Origin: Bacteroidetes bacterium 41-46
GTDB taxonomy: Bacteria; Bacteroidota; Bacteroidia; Bacteroidales; UBA932
DNA length: 64,000 bases
Direction of reading: 5' to 3'
Assembly (NCBI GenBank): GCA_001897515.1
Contig: MKTA01000019.1
Coordinates: 1 to 64,000, forward strand
Shown here: positions 27,003-36,575 of the stretch, one piece after another
Layout of the letters: every line of letters starts with the position of its first letter
Position numbering within the stretch: the stretch's first letter is position 1
Made by a program: the position numbers and the translations under genes
The notes under the pieces: generated by a model
Seen by the model: the letters and a program-made list of their open reading frames with translations, nothing else
Told to the model about the DNA's origin: nothing
Databases searched by the model: none

Positions 27003-28004
27003 ATGCTTCTAAGTGTATTAATTTTTCTAAAAGTACTGAGTTCACCTTTTTTCTGGTTTAGCGACACACTGAAGGTGACCTTTCTTGGGGACATTATGCA
27101 ACATCAGGCTCAGCTTGACGCAGCAAGAAAACCGGGTGCCGACAGGAACAAACCCTCCTCCTATGATTACTCAGACTATTTCAAACATATAGGACCAAAA
27201 CTTGCCAAGAGCGATCTTAGGGTGGCAAATATGGAGACCACTTTTGCAAAACCACCTTATTCAGGATACCCAAATTTCAACTCCCCCATAACACTCTTGG
27301 AGTATTGCAAACAGGGGGGTATTGATCTCTTCCTTTCGGCGAATAACCACATATGCGATAAAGGGAGAGGAGGGATTGAGGGTACAATATCGGCTTACAA
27401 CTCTATAAGGGTACCATACGCCGGAGCTTACAGAGACATGGCAGAGAGAAACAGCATTTATCCGCTTATAATTGAACTGAAGGGGGTGAGACTCGCAATC
27501 CTGAACTACACATACGGTACGAACGGAATACCTGTTCCACCCCCATACATTGTTAATTTGCTTGACTCTGTTCAGATTAGACGGGATATACTAAGAGCCG
27601 GGGAGATGGAGGCCGATGTAGTTATCGCCTGCCTCCACTGGGGCGAAGAGTATAAGTTGACACCATCTGATTCTCAAAGGAGGTGGAAGAGATTTTTCAA
27701 CAATAATGGCGTTAATATAATTGTAGGCTCCCATCCGCATGTAATACAACCAGTTGAGACTGAAAGGGAACTATCCGGTGAGGTATCCAGAATTACAGCT
27801 TACTCCCTTGGAAACGCAATATCAAACATGACCGCACCAAACACAAGAACGGGAATGATGCTGACAATAAGAATCGTGAGAGAGAGGTTTGGGAAAATCA
27901 GAGTGATAGAGCCACAATATGAACTTATCAGTACATCAAGGCCGGGACAAATAGAAAAGAATTTTACAATTTTACCTGGCGAATATAGAGCAAACAGAAG
28001 ATGA
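27003..28004 (+). CDS. CapA family metallophosphatase-fold protein
   Basis: The 333-aa protein begins with a hydrophobic segment (about 1-18), likely a signal or anchor. It then shows CapA/PgsA family motifs: KVTFLGDIM, RVANMETTF, FLSANNHICDKG, VVIACLHWGEEY and IVGSHPHVIQPVE. The GD, N.E, NNH, HWG and GSHPH motifs are metal-site residues of a calcineurin-like fold. CapA proteins take part in poly-gamma-glutamate capsule formation in Bacillus, but no capB or capC is present here, so a capsule role is not supported. It overlaps phoH by ATGA. Confidence 0.87.
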   Translation: MLLSVLIFLKVLSSPFFWFSDTLKVTFLGDIMQHQAQLDAARKPGADRNKPSSYDYSDYFKHIGPKLAKSDLRVANMETTFAKPPYSGYPNFNSPITLLEYCKQGGIDLFLSANNHICDKGRGGIEGTISAYNSIRVPYAGAYRDMAERNSIYPLIIELKGVRLAILNYTYGTNGIPVPPPYIVNLLDSVQIRRDILRAGEMEADVVIACLHWGEEYKLTPSDSQRRWKRFFNNNGVNIIVGSHPHVIQPVETERELSGEVSRITAYSLGNAISNMTAPNTRTGMMLTIRIVRERFGKIRVIEPQYELISTSRPGQIEKNFTILPGEYRANRR

Positions 28005-28981
28005 CAGAAAAGACAATTTTGCTTGAGGAGATTGATCCCATTGACATATATGGAGTCAACAACAGACTTATAAATTTACTTAAAAGTTACTTCCCAAAGA
28101 TGAGCGTAGTTGCAAGGGGTTCAGAGATTATCCTTAAGGGCAGTGCTGCGGATGTTAAGCGGTTTGAGAGCAAAATTGAGCTTCTTACTGAGATGAGGAT
28201 GAGGAAATCCAGACTGACAGAGGATGATGTAAACTCTCTGTTTGACCCCCTGGGCTCAGGCACCGTTGAGACAAAGGAGGATGACAAGGATGTAATTGTC
28301 TTTGGCAATGAGGGGAAAATCATCAGGGCACGCACAAAAAACCAGAGAAGACTGGTTGAGAGTTATTACAAGAATGACCTGATTTTTGCCATTGGTCCTG
28401 CAGGTACAGGCAAAACATATACAGCAATTGCCCTTGCGGTAAGAGCTCTTAAAAACAAGGAGGTTAAGAGACTTATCCTTACTCGTCCCGCTGTGGAGGC
28501 TGGAGAGCGGCTCGGTTTTCTCCCGGGAGATCTTAGGGAAAAGCTGGACCCATATCTTCAGCCTCTCTACGATGCGCTCAGGGATATGATTCCTGCAAAA
28601 AAACTGGAGTTGCTTATGGAGGAGGGTATAATTCAGATAGCCCCGCTGGCATATATGAGAGGCAGAACTCTTGAGAGTGCATTTGTTATTCTTGATGAGG
28701 CTCAGAATACCACCTTTGGACAGCTGAAGATGTTTCTTACAAGAATGGGAGGCAATTCAAAGTTCATTGTTACAGGCGACGCAACCCAGATAGATTTACC
28801 AAAGAGATCGGACTCAGGTCTGTTAAAGGGGGCGGATCTCCTGGGCAAAATCAAAGGTGTATGCAGAGTTGACTTTACGAAAGAGGATATTGTAAGGCAC
28901 AAGCTTGTATCAAAAATTGTACAGGCCTTTGACGAACATGAGGAGGAAAGTCTAAATCAAAGCTCCCCCCATCTCACCTGA
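28001..28981 (+). CDS. phoH: PhoH family ATPase
   Basis: The 326-aa protein has a short KH-like N-terminal region (about 35-75) and a PhoH P-loop ATPase domain (110-315). Walker A is [16 protein letters not shown] and Walker B is [10 protein letters not shown], followed by [21 protein letters not shown]. PhoH-like proteins belong to the helicase-related NTPases and have been linked to RNA metabolism. The last 30 bases overlap the 3' end of the opposing deacylase gene. Confidence 0.92.
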   Translation: MTEKTILLEEIDPIDIYGVNNRLINLLKSYFPKMSVVARGSEIILKGSAADVKRFESKIELLTEMRMRKSRLTEDDVNSLFDPLGSGTVETKEDDKDVIVFGNEGKIIRARTKNQRRLVESYYKNDLIFAIGPAGTGKTYTAIALAVRALKNKEVKRLILTRPAVEAGERLGFLPGDLREKLDPYLQPLYDALRDMIPAKKLELLMEEGIIQIAPLAYMRGRTLESAFVILDEAQNTTFGQLKMFLTRMGGNSKFIVTGDATQIDLPKRSDSGLLKGADLLGKIKGVCRVDFTKEDIVRHKLVSKIVQAFDEHEEESLNQSSPHLT

Positions 28982-30571
28982 TGCCTTTCCGTTTTTAATG
29001 GTACATATCCCGTTTACAAAAACGTGCTCAATGCCAGATGCAAATTTATGGGGATCTGCAAATGTGGCATTGTCAATAATTGTATCGGGGTCAAAGACTA
29101 CAATGTCTGCACGGTATCCCGGGATTAAAAGTCCCCTATCTTTCAGAGCTAATCTTGAGGCAGGAAGGGCAGTAGCTTTATGTACAGCTGTCTCAAGATT
29201 CATCAGCCTCTGTTCTCTTACATATTTGCCAAAAAATCTCGGCATTGTTCCGTATGATCTTGGATGTGGCATTGACTCACCGAGCTTCCCTGCGGGTGAG
29301 TAAACGCTTCCGTCTGATGCCGGCATGCCAAGAGGATGTGAGAGGAACATTGAAACATTCTCCTCTGTCATTGCAAATCCTATAATATCAACGCTCACCC
29401 TCTCATCAATCAAAAGCTGCCTGACAAACTCCCAAGCCTCTGTACCGGTGAGTTTTGAGGCTTCTGCCACATTCATCCCTATGAATCTTTTGTTCTTCTC
29501 TCTTTTGCATCCAGTAATCACAATGTTTTGAGGACCTCCTAACCTTTCAAAACGAGATCTGGCATACTCTCCTATTTTTTGGGAGATTTCCGGAGACTCA
29601 AGTCTGGCAATAATCTCATCCCTGCTCCCCTGTCTTTCGTTAAGAGGGATAAAGGTTGACATTCCTGTTGAAAAGGCTATATATGGGTATCTGTCAAAAG
29701 CGATGTCCACGCCTGATGAGCGTGCCTCATCAATCATTTTCAGAAGCATTGGCCCTTTGTGCCAGTTAGCTGCATTCTGAGCTTTAAGGTGAGATATCTG
29801 CAATCTTACTCCGGAATCCCTTGCTATCCTTATCGCTTCAGCAAGAGCGAGCTCAACCCTGTCGTCTTCATTTCTCATATGTATTGCAAAAAGGCCGTTG
29901 TGCCTGGCCACAGCTTTACATAGCTCAGCAATCTCCCCCTCCGGAGCATAAGAGCCAGGAACATATTCCAAACCACAAGATAAACCGACAGCACCCTGCT
30001 CCATTTGGCTCTCCATATAAGATACCATTGCCACTATCTGCTCCTTTGAGGCCGGGACATTGTTATCTCCAACAAAATGCGACCTTACGCTCCCCTGTCC
30101 GACAAGGGTTCCGTAATTGATACCCCGCTGCTGTTTAGAGTAGTCAGAGAAGAAGCTCTCTTTTGACTCCCACCTCTTTGAAGGGAAAGGCGAATCTCCG
30201 CAATTACCTCCTATATCAAGCGTAACACCCTGGTATATTTTGCTGTCTCCCAAAGGTGCCTCCATCATGTTGGCGTCTGTGTGTGTATGAATGTCAATAA
30301 AACCGGGAGAGACTACCCTTCCTCCTGCATCTATTACTCTGTCAGCACCTGTTCCGATGTCCCCTATAGCTGCAACTCTTCCCCCTTTGATGGCAATATC
30401 CCCTTTAACCGGAGCCCTTAACTCTCCATTATAAATTACTCCGTTCCTGATAATAGTATCAAAACGGTTGCTAGCCCTGAGCGAGCTAATGTCGTGGAAG
30501 CCCAATCCAAGTGAGGCTCCGGCAAAGAGAGAGGTCTTAATAAAGCCTCTTCTGGTAATTTTTTCAGCCAT
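28952..30571 (-). CDS. N-acyl-D-amino-acid deacylase (amidohydrolase), Tat-exported
   Basis: The 539-aa protein starts with a twin-arginine-type leader ([19 protein letters not shown]). An amidohydrolase fold follows: [25 protein letters not shown] (metal-binding HTHTD), [10 protein letters not shown] (the Cys common to D-aminoacylases), [14 protein letters not shown] and [15 protein letters not shown]. It ends with [12 protein letters not shown] and VFVNG. These enzymes hydrolyse N-acyl-D-amino acids or cyclic amides; the exact substrate is open. It runs three bases after apbE. The Tat leader suggests export in folded, metal-loaded form. Confidence 0.88.
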   Translation of the reverse strand: MAEKITRRGFIKTSLFAGASLGLGFHDISSLRASNRFDTIIRNGVIYNGELRAPVKGDIAIKGGRVAAIGDIGTGADRVIDAGGRVVSPGFIDIHTHTDANMMEAPLGDSKIYQGVTLDIGGNCGDSPFPSKRWESKESFFSDYSKQQRGINYGTLVGQGSVRSHFVGDNNVPASKEQIVAMVSYMESQMEQGAVGLSCGLEYVPGSYAPEGEIAELCKAVARHNGLFAIHMRNEDDRVELALAEAIRIARDSGVRLQISHLKAQNAANWHKGPMLLKMIDEARSSGVDIAFDRYPYIAFSTGMSTFIPLNERQGSRDEIIARLESPEISQKIGEYARSRFERLGGPQNIVITGCKREKNKRFIGMNVAEASKLTGTEAWEFVRQLLIDERVSVDIIGFAMTEENVSMFLSHPLGMPASDGSVYSPAGKLGESMPHPRSYGTMPRFFGKYVREQRLMNLETAVHKATALPASRLALKDRGLLIPGYRADIVVFDPDTIIDNATFADPHKFASGIEHVFVNGICTIKNGKASGEMGGALI

Positions 30572-30574
30572 ACT

Positions 30575-31579
30575 CTATTTTTTAATTTCCAGCCCCTTTG
30601 AGATATAGTTCTCAAATTTGCCATCTTTATCGTAAATCAACAGTGCATCAATATCATCCCTGGACTCTATGATTTCTATAGCTTTTTCAAGTCCCACAAC
30701 CATAAACCATGTAGCGTAAGCATCTGCAGTCATTGCATCAGAGGCGACCACAGTTGCACTAAGAAGATTATGTTTAACAGGCATCCCGGTTGAAGGATTG
30801 ATTGTGTGAGAAAACCTTTTGCCCTCAACCTCAACAAATTTTCTATAGTTACCAGAAGTAGCCAGTCCTCTTTCCGATAAAAGAAGCACTACTTGAATAT
30901 CAGCACCCTGTATCATATTGCCATCCTCAGGCTTGTCAATCCCTACGCTCCATTTATCCCCTTTCGGATTAACACCTTTGCAGTAAATCTCTCCCCCCAC
31001 CTCAATAAGATAGTTTTTCACCCCTCTCCTTTCAAAGTCAGCTGAAATAACATCAGCTGTATAACCCTGGGCAATTGCATTTAAATTCAAACTGACTCTT
31101 GGATCGCTCTTAACAACATATCCTCTCTCAATTTTAACTTTATCCATTCCCACAAAAGCCATTACGCTGTCAATTACTCTTTGATCTGCATCCACTTTTT
31201 TACCCTTGCCAAATCCCCACGCCTCAAAAAGGGGAGCTGCCGAGATGTCAAAAGAGCCTTCACTCTCAAGCCATATTTGAAATGATCTGTTAAAAACATT
31301 TTCAAAAAGAGTATCTGTTTTTAAATCTCTGTTGCTGTTAATAGCTGATATAAGAGAGGATTCGTTATAGACAGAGAGCGAGTTATCAACCATTTGAAGC
31401 AGCGAATCCACAACTTTGTCAAGTGAATCTCCCTCATAGGAGTAAGCTATATGAAATGTTGTGCCCTGAGTGAATCCGTCTATTGTTCTGTACTCAGAAC
31501 CTCTGTTACAAGAGCTAAATGTGGCTGCTAAAAAAAGGCAAATTGCTATAATTGCAGGGGTCTGTTTTGAAAAAATCAT
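30575..31579 (-). CDS. apbE: FAD:protein FMN transferase
   Basis: From the ATG at 31579 the protein is 334 aa with a lipoprotein signal (lipobox FSSC). ApbE attaches FMN covalently to Thr of exported flavoproteins such as Rnf and Nqr subunits. Motifs are TQGTTFHIAY, LSVYNESSLISAINSN, SLNLNAIAQGYTAD, YLIEVGGEIYCKG, FSHTINPSTGMPV and ASDAMTADAYATWFMV (Mg2+ site). The frame is open further upstream to 31723, but a -7 box lies at 31600-31607 between the candidates and rules out those starts. No Rnf or Nqr genes are in the window. Confidence 0.92.
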   Translation of the reverse strand: MIFSKQTPAIIAICLFLAATFSSCNRGSEYRTIDGFTQGTTFHIAYSYEGDSLDKVVDSLLQMVDNSLSVYNESSLISAINSNRDLKTDTLFENVFNRSFQIWLESEGSFDISAAPLFEAWGFGKGKKVDADQRVIDSVMAFVGMDKVKIERGYVVKSDPRVSLNLNAIAQGYTADVISADFERRGVKNYLIEVGGEIYCKGVNPKGDKWSVGIDKPEDGNMIQGADIQVVLLLSERGLATSGNYRKFVEVEGKRFSHTINPSTGMPVKHNLLSATVVASDAMTADAYATWFMVVGLEKAIEIIESRDDIDALLIYDKDGKFENYISKGLEIKK

Positions 31580-31599
31580 TGTCCAAATTGTGTTTGGCA

Positions 31600-31607
31600 C
31601 AAATTTA
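31600..31607 (-). promoter_or_regulatory. -7 box for apbE
   Basis: TAAATTTG on the minus strand, matching TANNTTTG, 20 bases before the ATG at 31579. This places the apbE start at 31579. Confidence 0.5.
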
Positions 31608-31620
31608 GAATAAAAAAACA

Positions 31621-31628
31621 TATCTTTG
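31621..31628 (+). promoter_or_regulatory. -7 box for the FISUMP gene
   Basis: TATCTTTG on the plus strand, 27 bases before the ATG at 31656. A TTTG at 31593-31596 is 24 bases upstream. Confidence 0.45.
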
Positions 31629-31655
31629 TGAGTTACATAAGCACTTGAAAACATT

Positions 31656-32639
31656 ATGACAGTTAATAAATGGCTAAGGCTTGCATCTCTCTTTGCGATG
31701 CTCATTCTTGCCTTCGCTTGCAAAAAGGATGAAGAGGAGGATACAAATCTCTATATGAAGGGGGCTCTTGTTGCCAATGTCCCCTCTCACCTTATTGCCG
31801 GAGAGGAGATTACAATTAAGGCGTCCGGAATTACAACTCCAACAGACAGCCTGACATACAAATGGATTACAACAGGCTTCAGCGCTGACTCGCTGTTTGG
31901 CCACGAGATAACAATATCTGCTCCTGAAGAGCCGGGTAACTATGCTGTCGCTCTATATGTTACACACCCAAGATATGTTTCCAAGACTCAGAATTATAAC
32001 ACTATAGTTCTTGACCCCAACTCTGACGACAGTTTCGGAGGCGTAGTAAGAGGTGATGACTCAATTGTGGATCAAAGAGATGGTAAAAAATATTACTATG
32101 TTACTGCAGGAGGCTTGGATTGGTTTGCCTTCAACCTAAACTGGAAGGGTGCCGGTAAGGCTTATATGCTAATTGATGCTCTGGGAGAGATATACGGAAG
32201 GCTATATAGTTGGGAAGAGGCAAAGAGTGCCTGCCCTGATGGCTGGAGAGTTCCTGACAACAGTGACTGGGAGAGCCTTGCTACTGCAGTTGCCGGTGCT
32301 AACACACCCTTTGACGGCAAGTGGTCAGGATTGGGAGCTGAGCTAACAGTTAGGGCAACTCTCAACAGCATAAATATGTGGAAATACAGCCCAAACATGA
32401 ATTTCAAAAATATGTTCGGCTGGAATGCAATACCATCAGGGAACTCAACAGGAAACTTCAGAACTTATCTTAACAGAGGAGAGTATGGAGTATGGTGGTC
32501 TGCAGATGAAAAGGATGCAAACGATGCTTACTACAGGTATATATACTTTGACAGCCCTGACTTCCCTTACAATTATGCGAACAAGGGCAGTTTTGGTGCA
32601 GCTGTAAGGTGCGTAAGAGATAGTGCCCCTGAAAAATAG
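31656..32639 (+). CDS. FISUMP-domain lipoprotein
   Basis: The 327-aa protein has a lipoprotein signal (lipobox AFAC followed by KKDEEED). A PKD/Ig-like region follows (about 35-125, GEEITIKASG, PGNYAVALYVTHPR). The C-terminal domain (about 138-322) is of the Fibrobacter succinogenes major paralogous (FISUMP) type: DQRDGKKYYYVTAGGLDW, GRLYSWEEAKSACPDGWRVP, YGVWWSADE and GAAVRCVRD. The acidic residues after the lipid Cys resemble the surface-export signal of Bacteroidota lipoproteins. The domain's function is unknown; surface exposure is likely. Confidence 0.87.
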   Translation: MTVNKWLRLASLFAMLILAFACKKDEEEDTNLYMKGALVANVPSHLIAGEEITIKASGITTPTDSLTYKWITTGFSADSLFGHEITISAPEEPGNYAVALYVTHPRYVSKTQNYNTIVLDPNSDDSFGGVVRGDDSIVDQRDGKKYYYVTAGGLDWFAFNLNWKGAGKAYMLIDALGEIYGRLYSWEEAKSACPDGWRVPDNSDWESLATAVAGANTPFDGKWSGLGAELTVRATLNSINMWKYSPNMNFKNMFGWNAIPSGNSTGNFRTYLNRGEYGVWWSADEKDANDAYYRYIYFDSPDFPYNYANKGSFGAAVRCVRDSAPEK

Positions 32640-32664
32640 ATAGAAAACTTAAAATTTAAGAATT

Positions 32665-33261
32665 ATGAAATTTTCAAAAGGATTAATTACTTTGCTTGTG
32701 GTACTGGGAGCTGTACTGCTTGTGTTCCTTTGGGCTAAAAACGCCTTCAATTCAATGGTAACCAAAGAGGAGGGGGTCACATCTGCATGGGCGCAGGTTG
32801 AGAATGTTTATCAGAGAAGAGCTGACCTTATTCCAAATTTGGTGGCTACCGTAAAAGGATATGCTGCTCACGAACAGGAGACACTTGAGGGTGTTGTTAA
32901 CGCTCGCGCTAAGGCAACACAGACAACAATAGACCCTACAAACCTTACAGAAGAGAGTTTGAAGCAGTTTCAAGCTGCACAGGGAGAGCTCGGCAGTGCA
33001 CTCCAGAGATTAATGGTTGTTGTCGAGCGATATCCAGATCTTAAGGCAAACCAGAGTTTCCTTGAGCTTCAGGCTCAGCTGGAGGGGACTGAAAACAGGA
33101 TCACTGTTGAGAGACAAAAATTCAATGAGACTGCAAGAGCATACAACACATATATCAGACAGTTTCCAAAGAATATTCTCTCTGGGATCTTCGGATTTGA
33201 GCGGAAAGCCTATTTTGAGGCTGTACAAGGTGCAGAAGAAGCCCCTAAAGTTGAGTTTTAA
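32665..33261 (+). CDS. lemA: LemA family protein
   Basis: The 198-aa protein has one N-terminal membrane segment (about 5-25, LITLLVVLGAVLLVFLW) and the helical LemA domain, with NVYQRRADLIPNLVATVKGY, NARAKATQ and FNETARAYNTYIRQFP. Function is unknown. LemA is very often encoded with TPM-domain proteins, as here: the two following genes are both TPM proteins, with a two-base gap and then an overlap, so the three form a conserved module likely acting at the cell envelope. Confidence 0.92.
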   Translation: MKFSKGLITLLVVLGAVLLVFLWAKNAFNSMVTKEEGVTSAWAQVENVYQRRADLIPNLVATVKGYAAHEQETLEGVVNARAKATQTTIDPTNLTEESLKQFQAAQGELGSALQRLMVVVERYPDLKANQSFLELQAQLEGTENRITVERQKFNETARAYNTYIRQFPKNILSGIFGFERKAYFEAVQGAEEAPKVEF

Positions 33262-33263
33262 CC

Positions 33264-33701
33264 GTGGGAACAAATCCCTTCATTTCTAAAGCAGACCAGA
33301 CAAGCATAGTAAAGGCTATTGAGTCTGCCGAGCTGAACACCTCAGGTGAGATAAGGGTTCATATAGAGAGCAGCTGCCCGGGCGATCCCATTGCCAGGGC
33401 AGTTTATGTTTTCAACAAGCTCAAAATGTATAAAACCAGGGACCGAAACGGAGTTTTGATTTATATTGCCTGGAAGGCTCACAAATTTGCGATCATTGGA
33501 GACTCCGGAATTAACGCTGTTGTACCGGAAAACTTCTGGAACGATGCTCTGGAAATGCTTGGAACTAACCTGCGCTCCGGAGAGAACACTGCAGGCATAT
33601 GTAAAACCATTGAACTCGCAGGAGAGAAATTAAAGTCATACTTCCCTATTAAATCTGATGACACAAATGAACAGAGCAATGAAATATCCTTTGGCGATTA
33701 A
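33264..33701 (+). CDS. TPM-domain protein, short cytoplasmic type
   Basis: The 145-aa protein starts with GTG two bases after lemA. It contains a TPM domain (YgcG/TPM_phosphatase fold): SGEIRVHIES, YKTRDRNGVLIYIAWKAHKFAIIGDSGIN and ENFWNDALEML. There is no signal peptide or membrane segment. TPM domains have been linked to acid phosphatase activity in plants and to photosystem repair, but the bacterial function is open. It overlaps the next, membrane-linked TPM gene by 23 bases. Confidence 0.82.
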   Translation: MGTNPFISKADQTSIVKAIESAELNTSGEIRVHIESSCPGDPIARAVYVFNKLKMYKTRDRNGVLIYIAWKAHKFAIIGDSGINAVVPENFWNDALEMLGTNLRSGENTAGICKTIELAGEKLKSYFPIKSDDTNEQSNEISFGD

Positions 33702-34506
33702 GAGTGCTTTACTCTCCATTCTGCTTCTGTTTGCATTTCTTTCAGAGGCTCAGATACCCCAAAAACCATCACCTCCAAGGCTTGTAAATGACTTTGCATC
33801 CCTATTCTCATCAACTGAGATTCAGAGAATAGAGAGTGCTTTGGTAGCATTTTCTGACAGCACATCAAATCAGATTGTTATAGTTACAGTGAACTCTCTT
33901 GAGGGAATGGATAAGTCACAATTTGCCTATAGCATCGGAGATGAGTGGAAAGTTGGACAATCAGAGTTTGACAACGGAGTTGTAATCCTGATAAAACCAA
34001 AGCGTGGGAACGAGAGAGGAGAGGCATTTATTGCAACCGGCTACGGACTAGAGGGGGCTCTTCCAGATGCAATCTGTAAAAGAGTGGTTGAGAGGGAGAT
34101 GATACCTCGGTTTAAAGAGGAGGACTACTTTGGAGGAGTTGTTGCTGCGCTGAATGTCATAATGCCCATTGCAGCCGGCGAATACTCTTCAGATGAATAC
34201 GCCTCTTCAGGGGCTGAGGAGGGGGGAATTGCCGCAGCTGTACTTGTAATACTATTTGTGATATTTGTGGTGGTTATATCCGCTGCCTCCAGAAAAGGGG
34301 GAGGGGGAAACTACGGAGGAGGAGGAAGAAAGGGTCCGGGACTTGCTGAACTTTTAATTCTGGGATCAATGCTCTCTGGTGGAAGAGGACGATCCGGAGG
34401 ATTTGGAGGAGGTGGTTTTGGAGGAGGAGGATTCAGCGGAGGCGGTGGATTCGGAGGATTTGGAGGAGGTGGATTCGGAGGCGGTGGTGCCGGTGGTAGC
34501 TGGTAG
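33679..34506 (+). CDS. TPM-domain protein with membrane segment and Gly-rich tail (YgcG-like)
   Basis: From the ATG at 33679 the product is 275 aa: a signal peptide (MKYPLAIKSALLSILLLFAF), a TPM domain (about 30-165, RLVNDFASLFSS, DNGVVILIKPK, ATGYGLEGALPD), a membrane segment (about 185-205) and a long Gly-rich tail built from GGFGGGGFGGGG-type repeats ending GGSW. This is the YgcG layout. In-frame ATGs at 33658 and 33667 lack a signal peptide at the very start and are less likely. The last 141 bases are also read on the other strand as the C-terminus of a metallophosphoesterase. Confidence 0.85.
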   Translation: MKYPLAIKSALLSILLLFAFLSEAQIPQKPSPPRLVNDFASLFSSTEIQRIESALVAFSDSTSNQIVIVTVNSLEGMDKSQFAYSIGDEWKVGQSEFDNGVVILIKPKRGNERGEAFIATGYGLEGALPDAICKRVVEREMIPRFKEEDYFGGVVAALNVIMPIAAGEYSSDEYASSGAEEGGIAAAVLVILFVIFVVVISAASRKGGGGNYGGGGRKGPGLAELLILGSMLSGGRGRSGGFGGGGFGGGGFSGGGGFGGFGGGGFGGGGAGGSW

Positions 34507-35622
34507 CTCTTTCCATTCAATAACAACTACTTCAGATTTAGTCCCAATTCTGAATTTAGGACCCCACAATCCAATTCCAGAGGTTACAACATAGTCTGTT
34601 TTCTCAATTTTTCTATGACCATAAGCCAGATCAAACATTGCATCAACCAGAATGCTACCCGGCCAGAACTGCCCTCTGTGAGTATGTCCCGATAGCTGAA
34701 TATCTATACCGTTCAGCCTGGCATCGGAGAGATGTTTTGGCTGATGGTCCAATAAAATTACAGGAAGTGTTAAATCAAATCCGGCAAGGATAGAGTCTAG
34801 TGATGCTCTTTTTCTGTTGGTCATATCATCTCTGCCCGCAATAACGAATCCAAAGGGTGAGTGTACTGCGGAATCAAGCAATAGACTTATCCCTGCCCCT
34901 CTTATCAGCTCGTATATCTCCTCTCTGTTGCCACCATAGAATTCATGATTTCCCGTCACGGCAAAAACTCCATACTTTGCGTTCAACTTAGATAGCTCAT
35001 ACCCCATATTCTGCTCCTTCAGCGGGCGGACATCTCTGTCAGCGATATCTCCTGCCAGAGCAACAATATCTCCTTGTTGACTGTTTATTAACTCAACATA
35101 GCGTCTAAGATGCTTTGCATTTATGTAGGAGCTTAAATGGAAATCGCTTGCCAAAACAATCTTCATCTCTCCCCCTGGCAACTTTTTGTCTGTGGTTATA
35201 TTATATCTGGTAACCGATGGATTATTGAAGTTAATATTGCCGATTATTAAAAGAGTAAAGACTGTCAGAAGTGATCCGTAAAGGAGAATTTGCTTTGACA
35301 AAGCCCAATTTCTAAGTATAATTTCAGGGAAAATTTTAATGAAATAGTTTATTAATCTTAATATATCAACTCCCAGTGCTATTAGTGCGAAATAGACCAA
35401 TGCAATAATGAATGTAAAGCCAATATCTGAAAGAGGGACGGCAACTCTCTCATGCACCCGGTCACCAAGATACATCCTTAAAAAGAATGAAATAAAGCCT
35501 GACGCAAATAAAACTGCATAAATAATTCTCAATGTAAGAACAGGTGGCAGTGCCTGATATCCTCTAATGAAAACATAGGATGAAATTGCCAGAAAAGAAG
35601 AGATTACGATTACAAAAAACAT
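34366..35622 (-). CDS. Membrane-anchored metallophosphoesterase
   Basis: From the ATG at 35622 the protein is 418 aa. About four membrane segments (1-145) precede a calcineurin-like phosphoesterase domain with DFHLSS, ALAGDIADRD, VTGNHEFYGG and LSGHTHRGQFWPG, the full dinuclear metal-site set. This is the YkuE-like class. After the natural domain end (VVVIEWKEL) there are about 47 Ser/Thr-rich residues encoded antisense to the Gly-rich repeat of the TPM gene, so the tail may simply reflect a lost stop codon. The codon at 35667 is TTG and upstream of a -7 box at 35643-35650, so it is not used. Confidence 0.87.
   Translation of the reverse strand: MFFVIVISSFLAISSYVFIRGYQALPPVLTLRIIYAVLFASGFISFFLRMYLGDRVHERVAVPLSDIGFTFIIALVYFALIALGVDILRLINYFIKIFPEIILRNWALSKQILLYGSLLTVFTLLIIGNINFNNPSVTRYNITTDKKLPGGEMKIVLASDFHLSSYINAKHLRRYVELINSQQGDIVALAGDIADRDVRPLKEQNMGYELSKLNAKYGVFAVTGNHEFYGGNREEIYELIRGAGISLLLDSAVHSPFGFVIAGRDDMTNRKRASLDSILAGFDLTLPVILLDHQPKHLSDARLNGIDIQLSGHTHRGQFWPGSILVDAMFDLAYGHRKIEKTDYVVTSGIGLWGPKFRIGTKSEVVVIEWKELPATTGTTASESTSSKSSESTASAESSSSKTTSSKSSGSSSSTREH
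34378..34503 (+). repeat. Low-complexity GGA/GGT repeat encoding the Gly-rich tail
   Basis: About 126 bases of imperfect GGAGGA/GGTGG units. They encode Gly, Phe and Ser on the plus strand. On the minus strand the same bases encode Ser/Thr-rich residues at the end of the metallophosphoesterase. Confidence 0.75.
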
Positions 35623-35642
35623 AACTGGTAATTGGGTGTTTG

Positions 35643-35650
35643 CAAAAATA
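35643..35650 (-). promoter_or_regulatory. -7 box for the metallophosphoesterase
   Basis: TATTTTTG on the minus strand, matching TANNTTTG, 20 bases before the ATG at 35622. Confidence 0.45.
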
Positions 35651-35690
35651 ACATTTAACTTTAACAATTGTTTTGCATTAACTCATAAGT

Positions 35691-36575
35691 ATGGAAAAGA
35701 GAGGTAAAGAGGCCAAGAGGATAACAATGGTGGGTTTCTTCGTAAACCTGATTCTGACTATGGCAAAAATAGCGGCTGGCATTATTGGGAAGAGCTCTGC
35801 GATGCTGGCAGATGGTGTGCACTCTCTTTCAGACTTCGCAACAGATATAGTTGTCATAGCCTTCATCAATGTCTCCGGAAAAGATAGCGATGACAGTCAC
35901 AAATACGGTCACGGGAAATTTGAAACTTTTGCTACTTTAATTATATCTCTGGTTCTTGCAGGTGTAGGAGTGGGTATTTTCATAAATGGAACTGAAAAAA
36001 TATTAAGCTTTGTAAGGGGCGAAGCCATCTCGCAACCGGGTATGATAGCCTTGTGGGCTGCGCTTGTATCCATAGTATCTAAAGAGGTTCTCTTCAGATA
36101 TACAATAATTGTAGGTAAAAAAATAAACAGCCCGGCCGTCATAGCAAACGGATGGCACCACAGGTCAGATGCCTTCTCTTCACTGGGAACAGCCCTGGGA
36201 ATTTCGGGAGCAATTTTTTTGGGTGAATCCTGGAGAATTCTGGACCCTATAGCGGGTATTGTTGTGAGTTTTTTCATACTTAAAGTGGCCTTTGATCTGG
36301 GTATGCCAAGCGTTAAAGAGTTGCTTGAGGCATCTTTGCCAAAAGAGGTTATAGGTGAGATAGAGGCAATTATTAACAGCCACCCCGAGATTATCAGATT
36401 TCATCATCTAAAGACCAGAAAGGTGGGAACCGTTTACGCCATAGATGTCCATATAAAGCTCAGCAAAGAGATCTCTTTTGTTAAGTCCCACGATATTGCA
36501 ACGGAGATTGAACACTCAATAAAGGACAAATATGGAGAGGGAACCCATATAAATATACATACGGAGCCTGTATGA
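35691..36575 (+). CDS. Cation diffusion facilitator (CDF) metal efflux protein
   Basis: The 294-aa protein has about six membrane segments. CDF metal-site residues are visible in ADGVHSLSDFATD and, in the fifth helix, NGWHHRSDAFSSLG. A cytoplasmic C-terminal domain follows (about 205-294, RFHHLKTRKVG, YAIDVHIKL, GEGTHINIHTEP). The HxxxD pair in helix 5 and SLSD in helix 2 fit the Zn/Fe/Mn group, but metal choice cannot be fixed. CDF proteins export divalent metals by H+ or K+ antiport. It overlaps the next gene by ATGA. Confidence 0.9.
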   Translation: MEKRGKEAKRITMVGFFVNLILTMAKIAAGIIGKSSAMLADGVHSLSDFATDIVVIAFINVSGKDSDDSHKYGHGKFETFATLIISLVLAGVGVGIFINGTEKILSFVRGEAISQPGMIALWAALVSIVSKEVLFRYTIIVGKKINSPAVIANGWHHRSDAFSSLGTALGISGAIFLGESWRILDPIAGIVVSFFILKVAFDLGMPSVKELLEASLPKEVIGEIEAIINSHPEIIRFHHLKTRKVGTVYAIDVHIKLSKEISFVKSHDIATEIEHSIKDKYGEGTHINIHTEPV

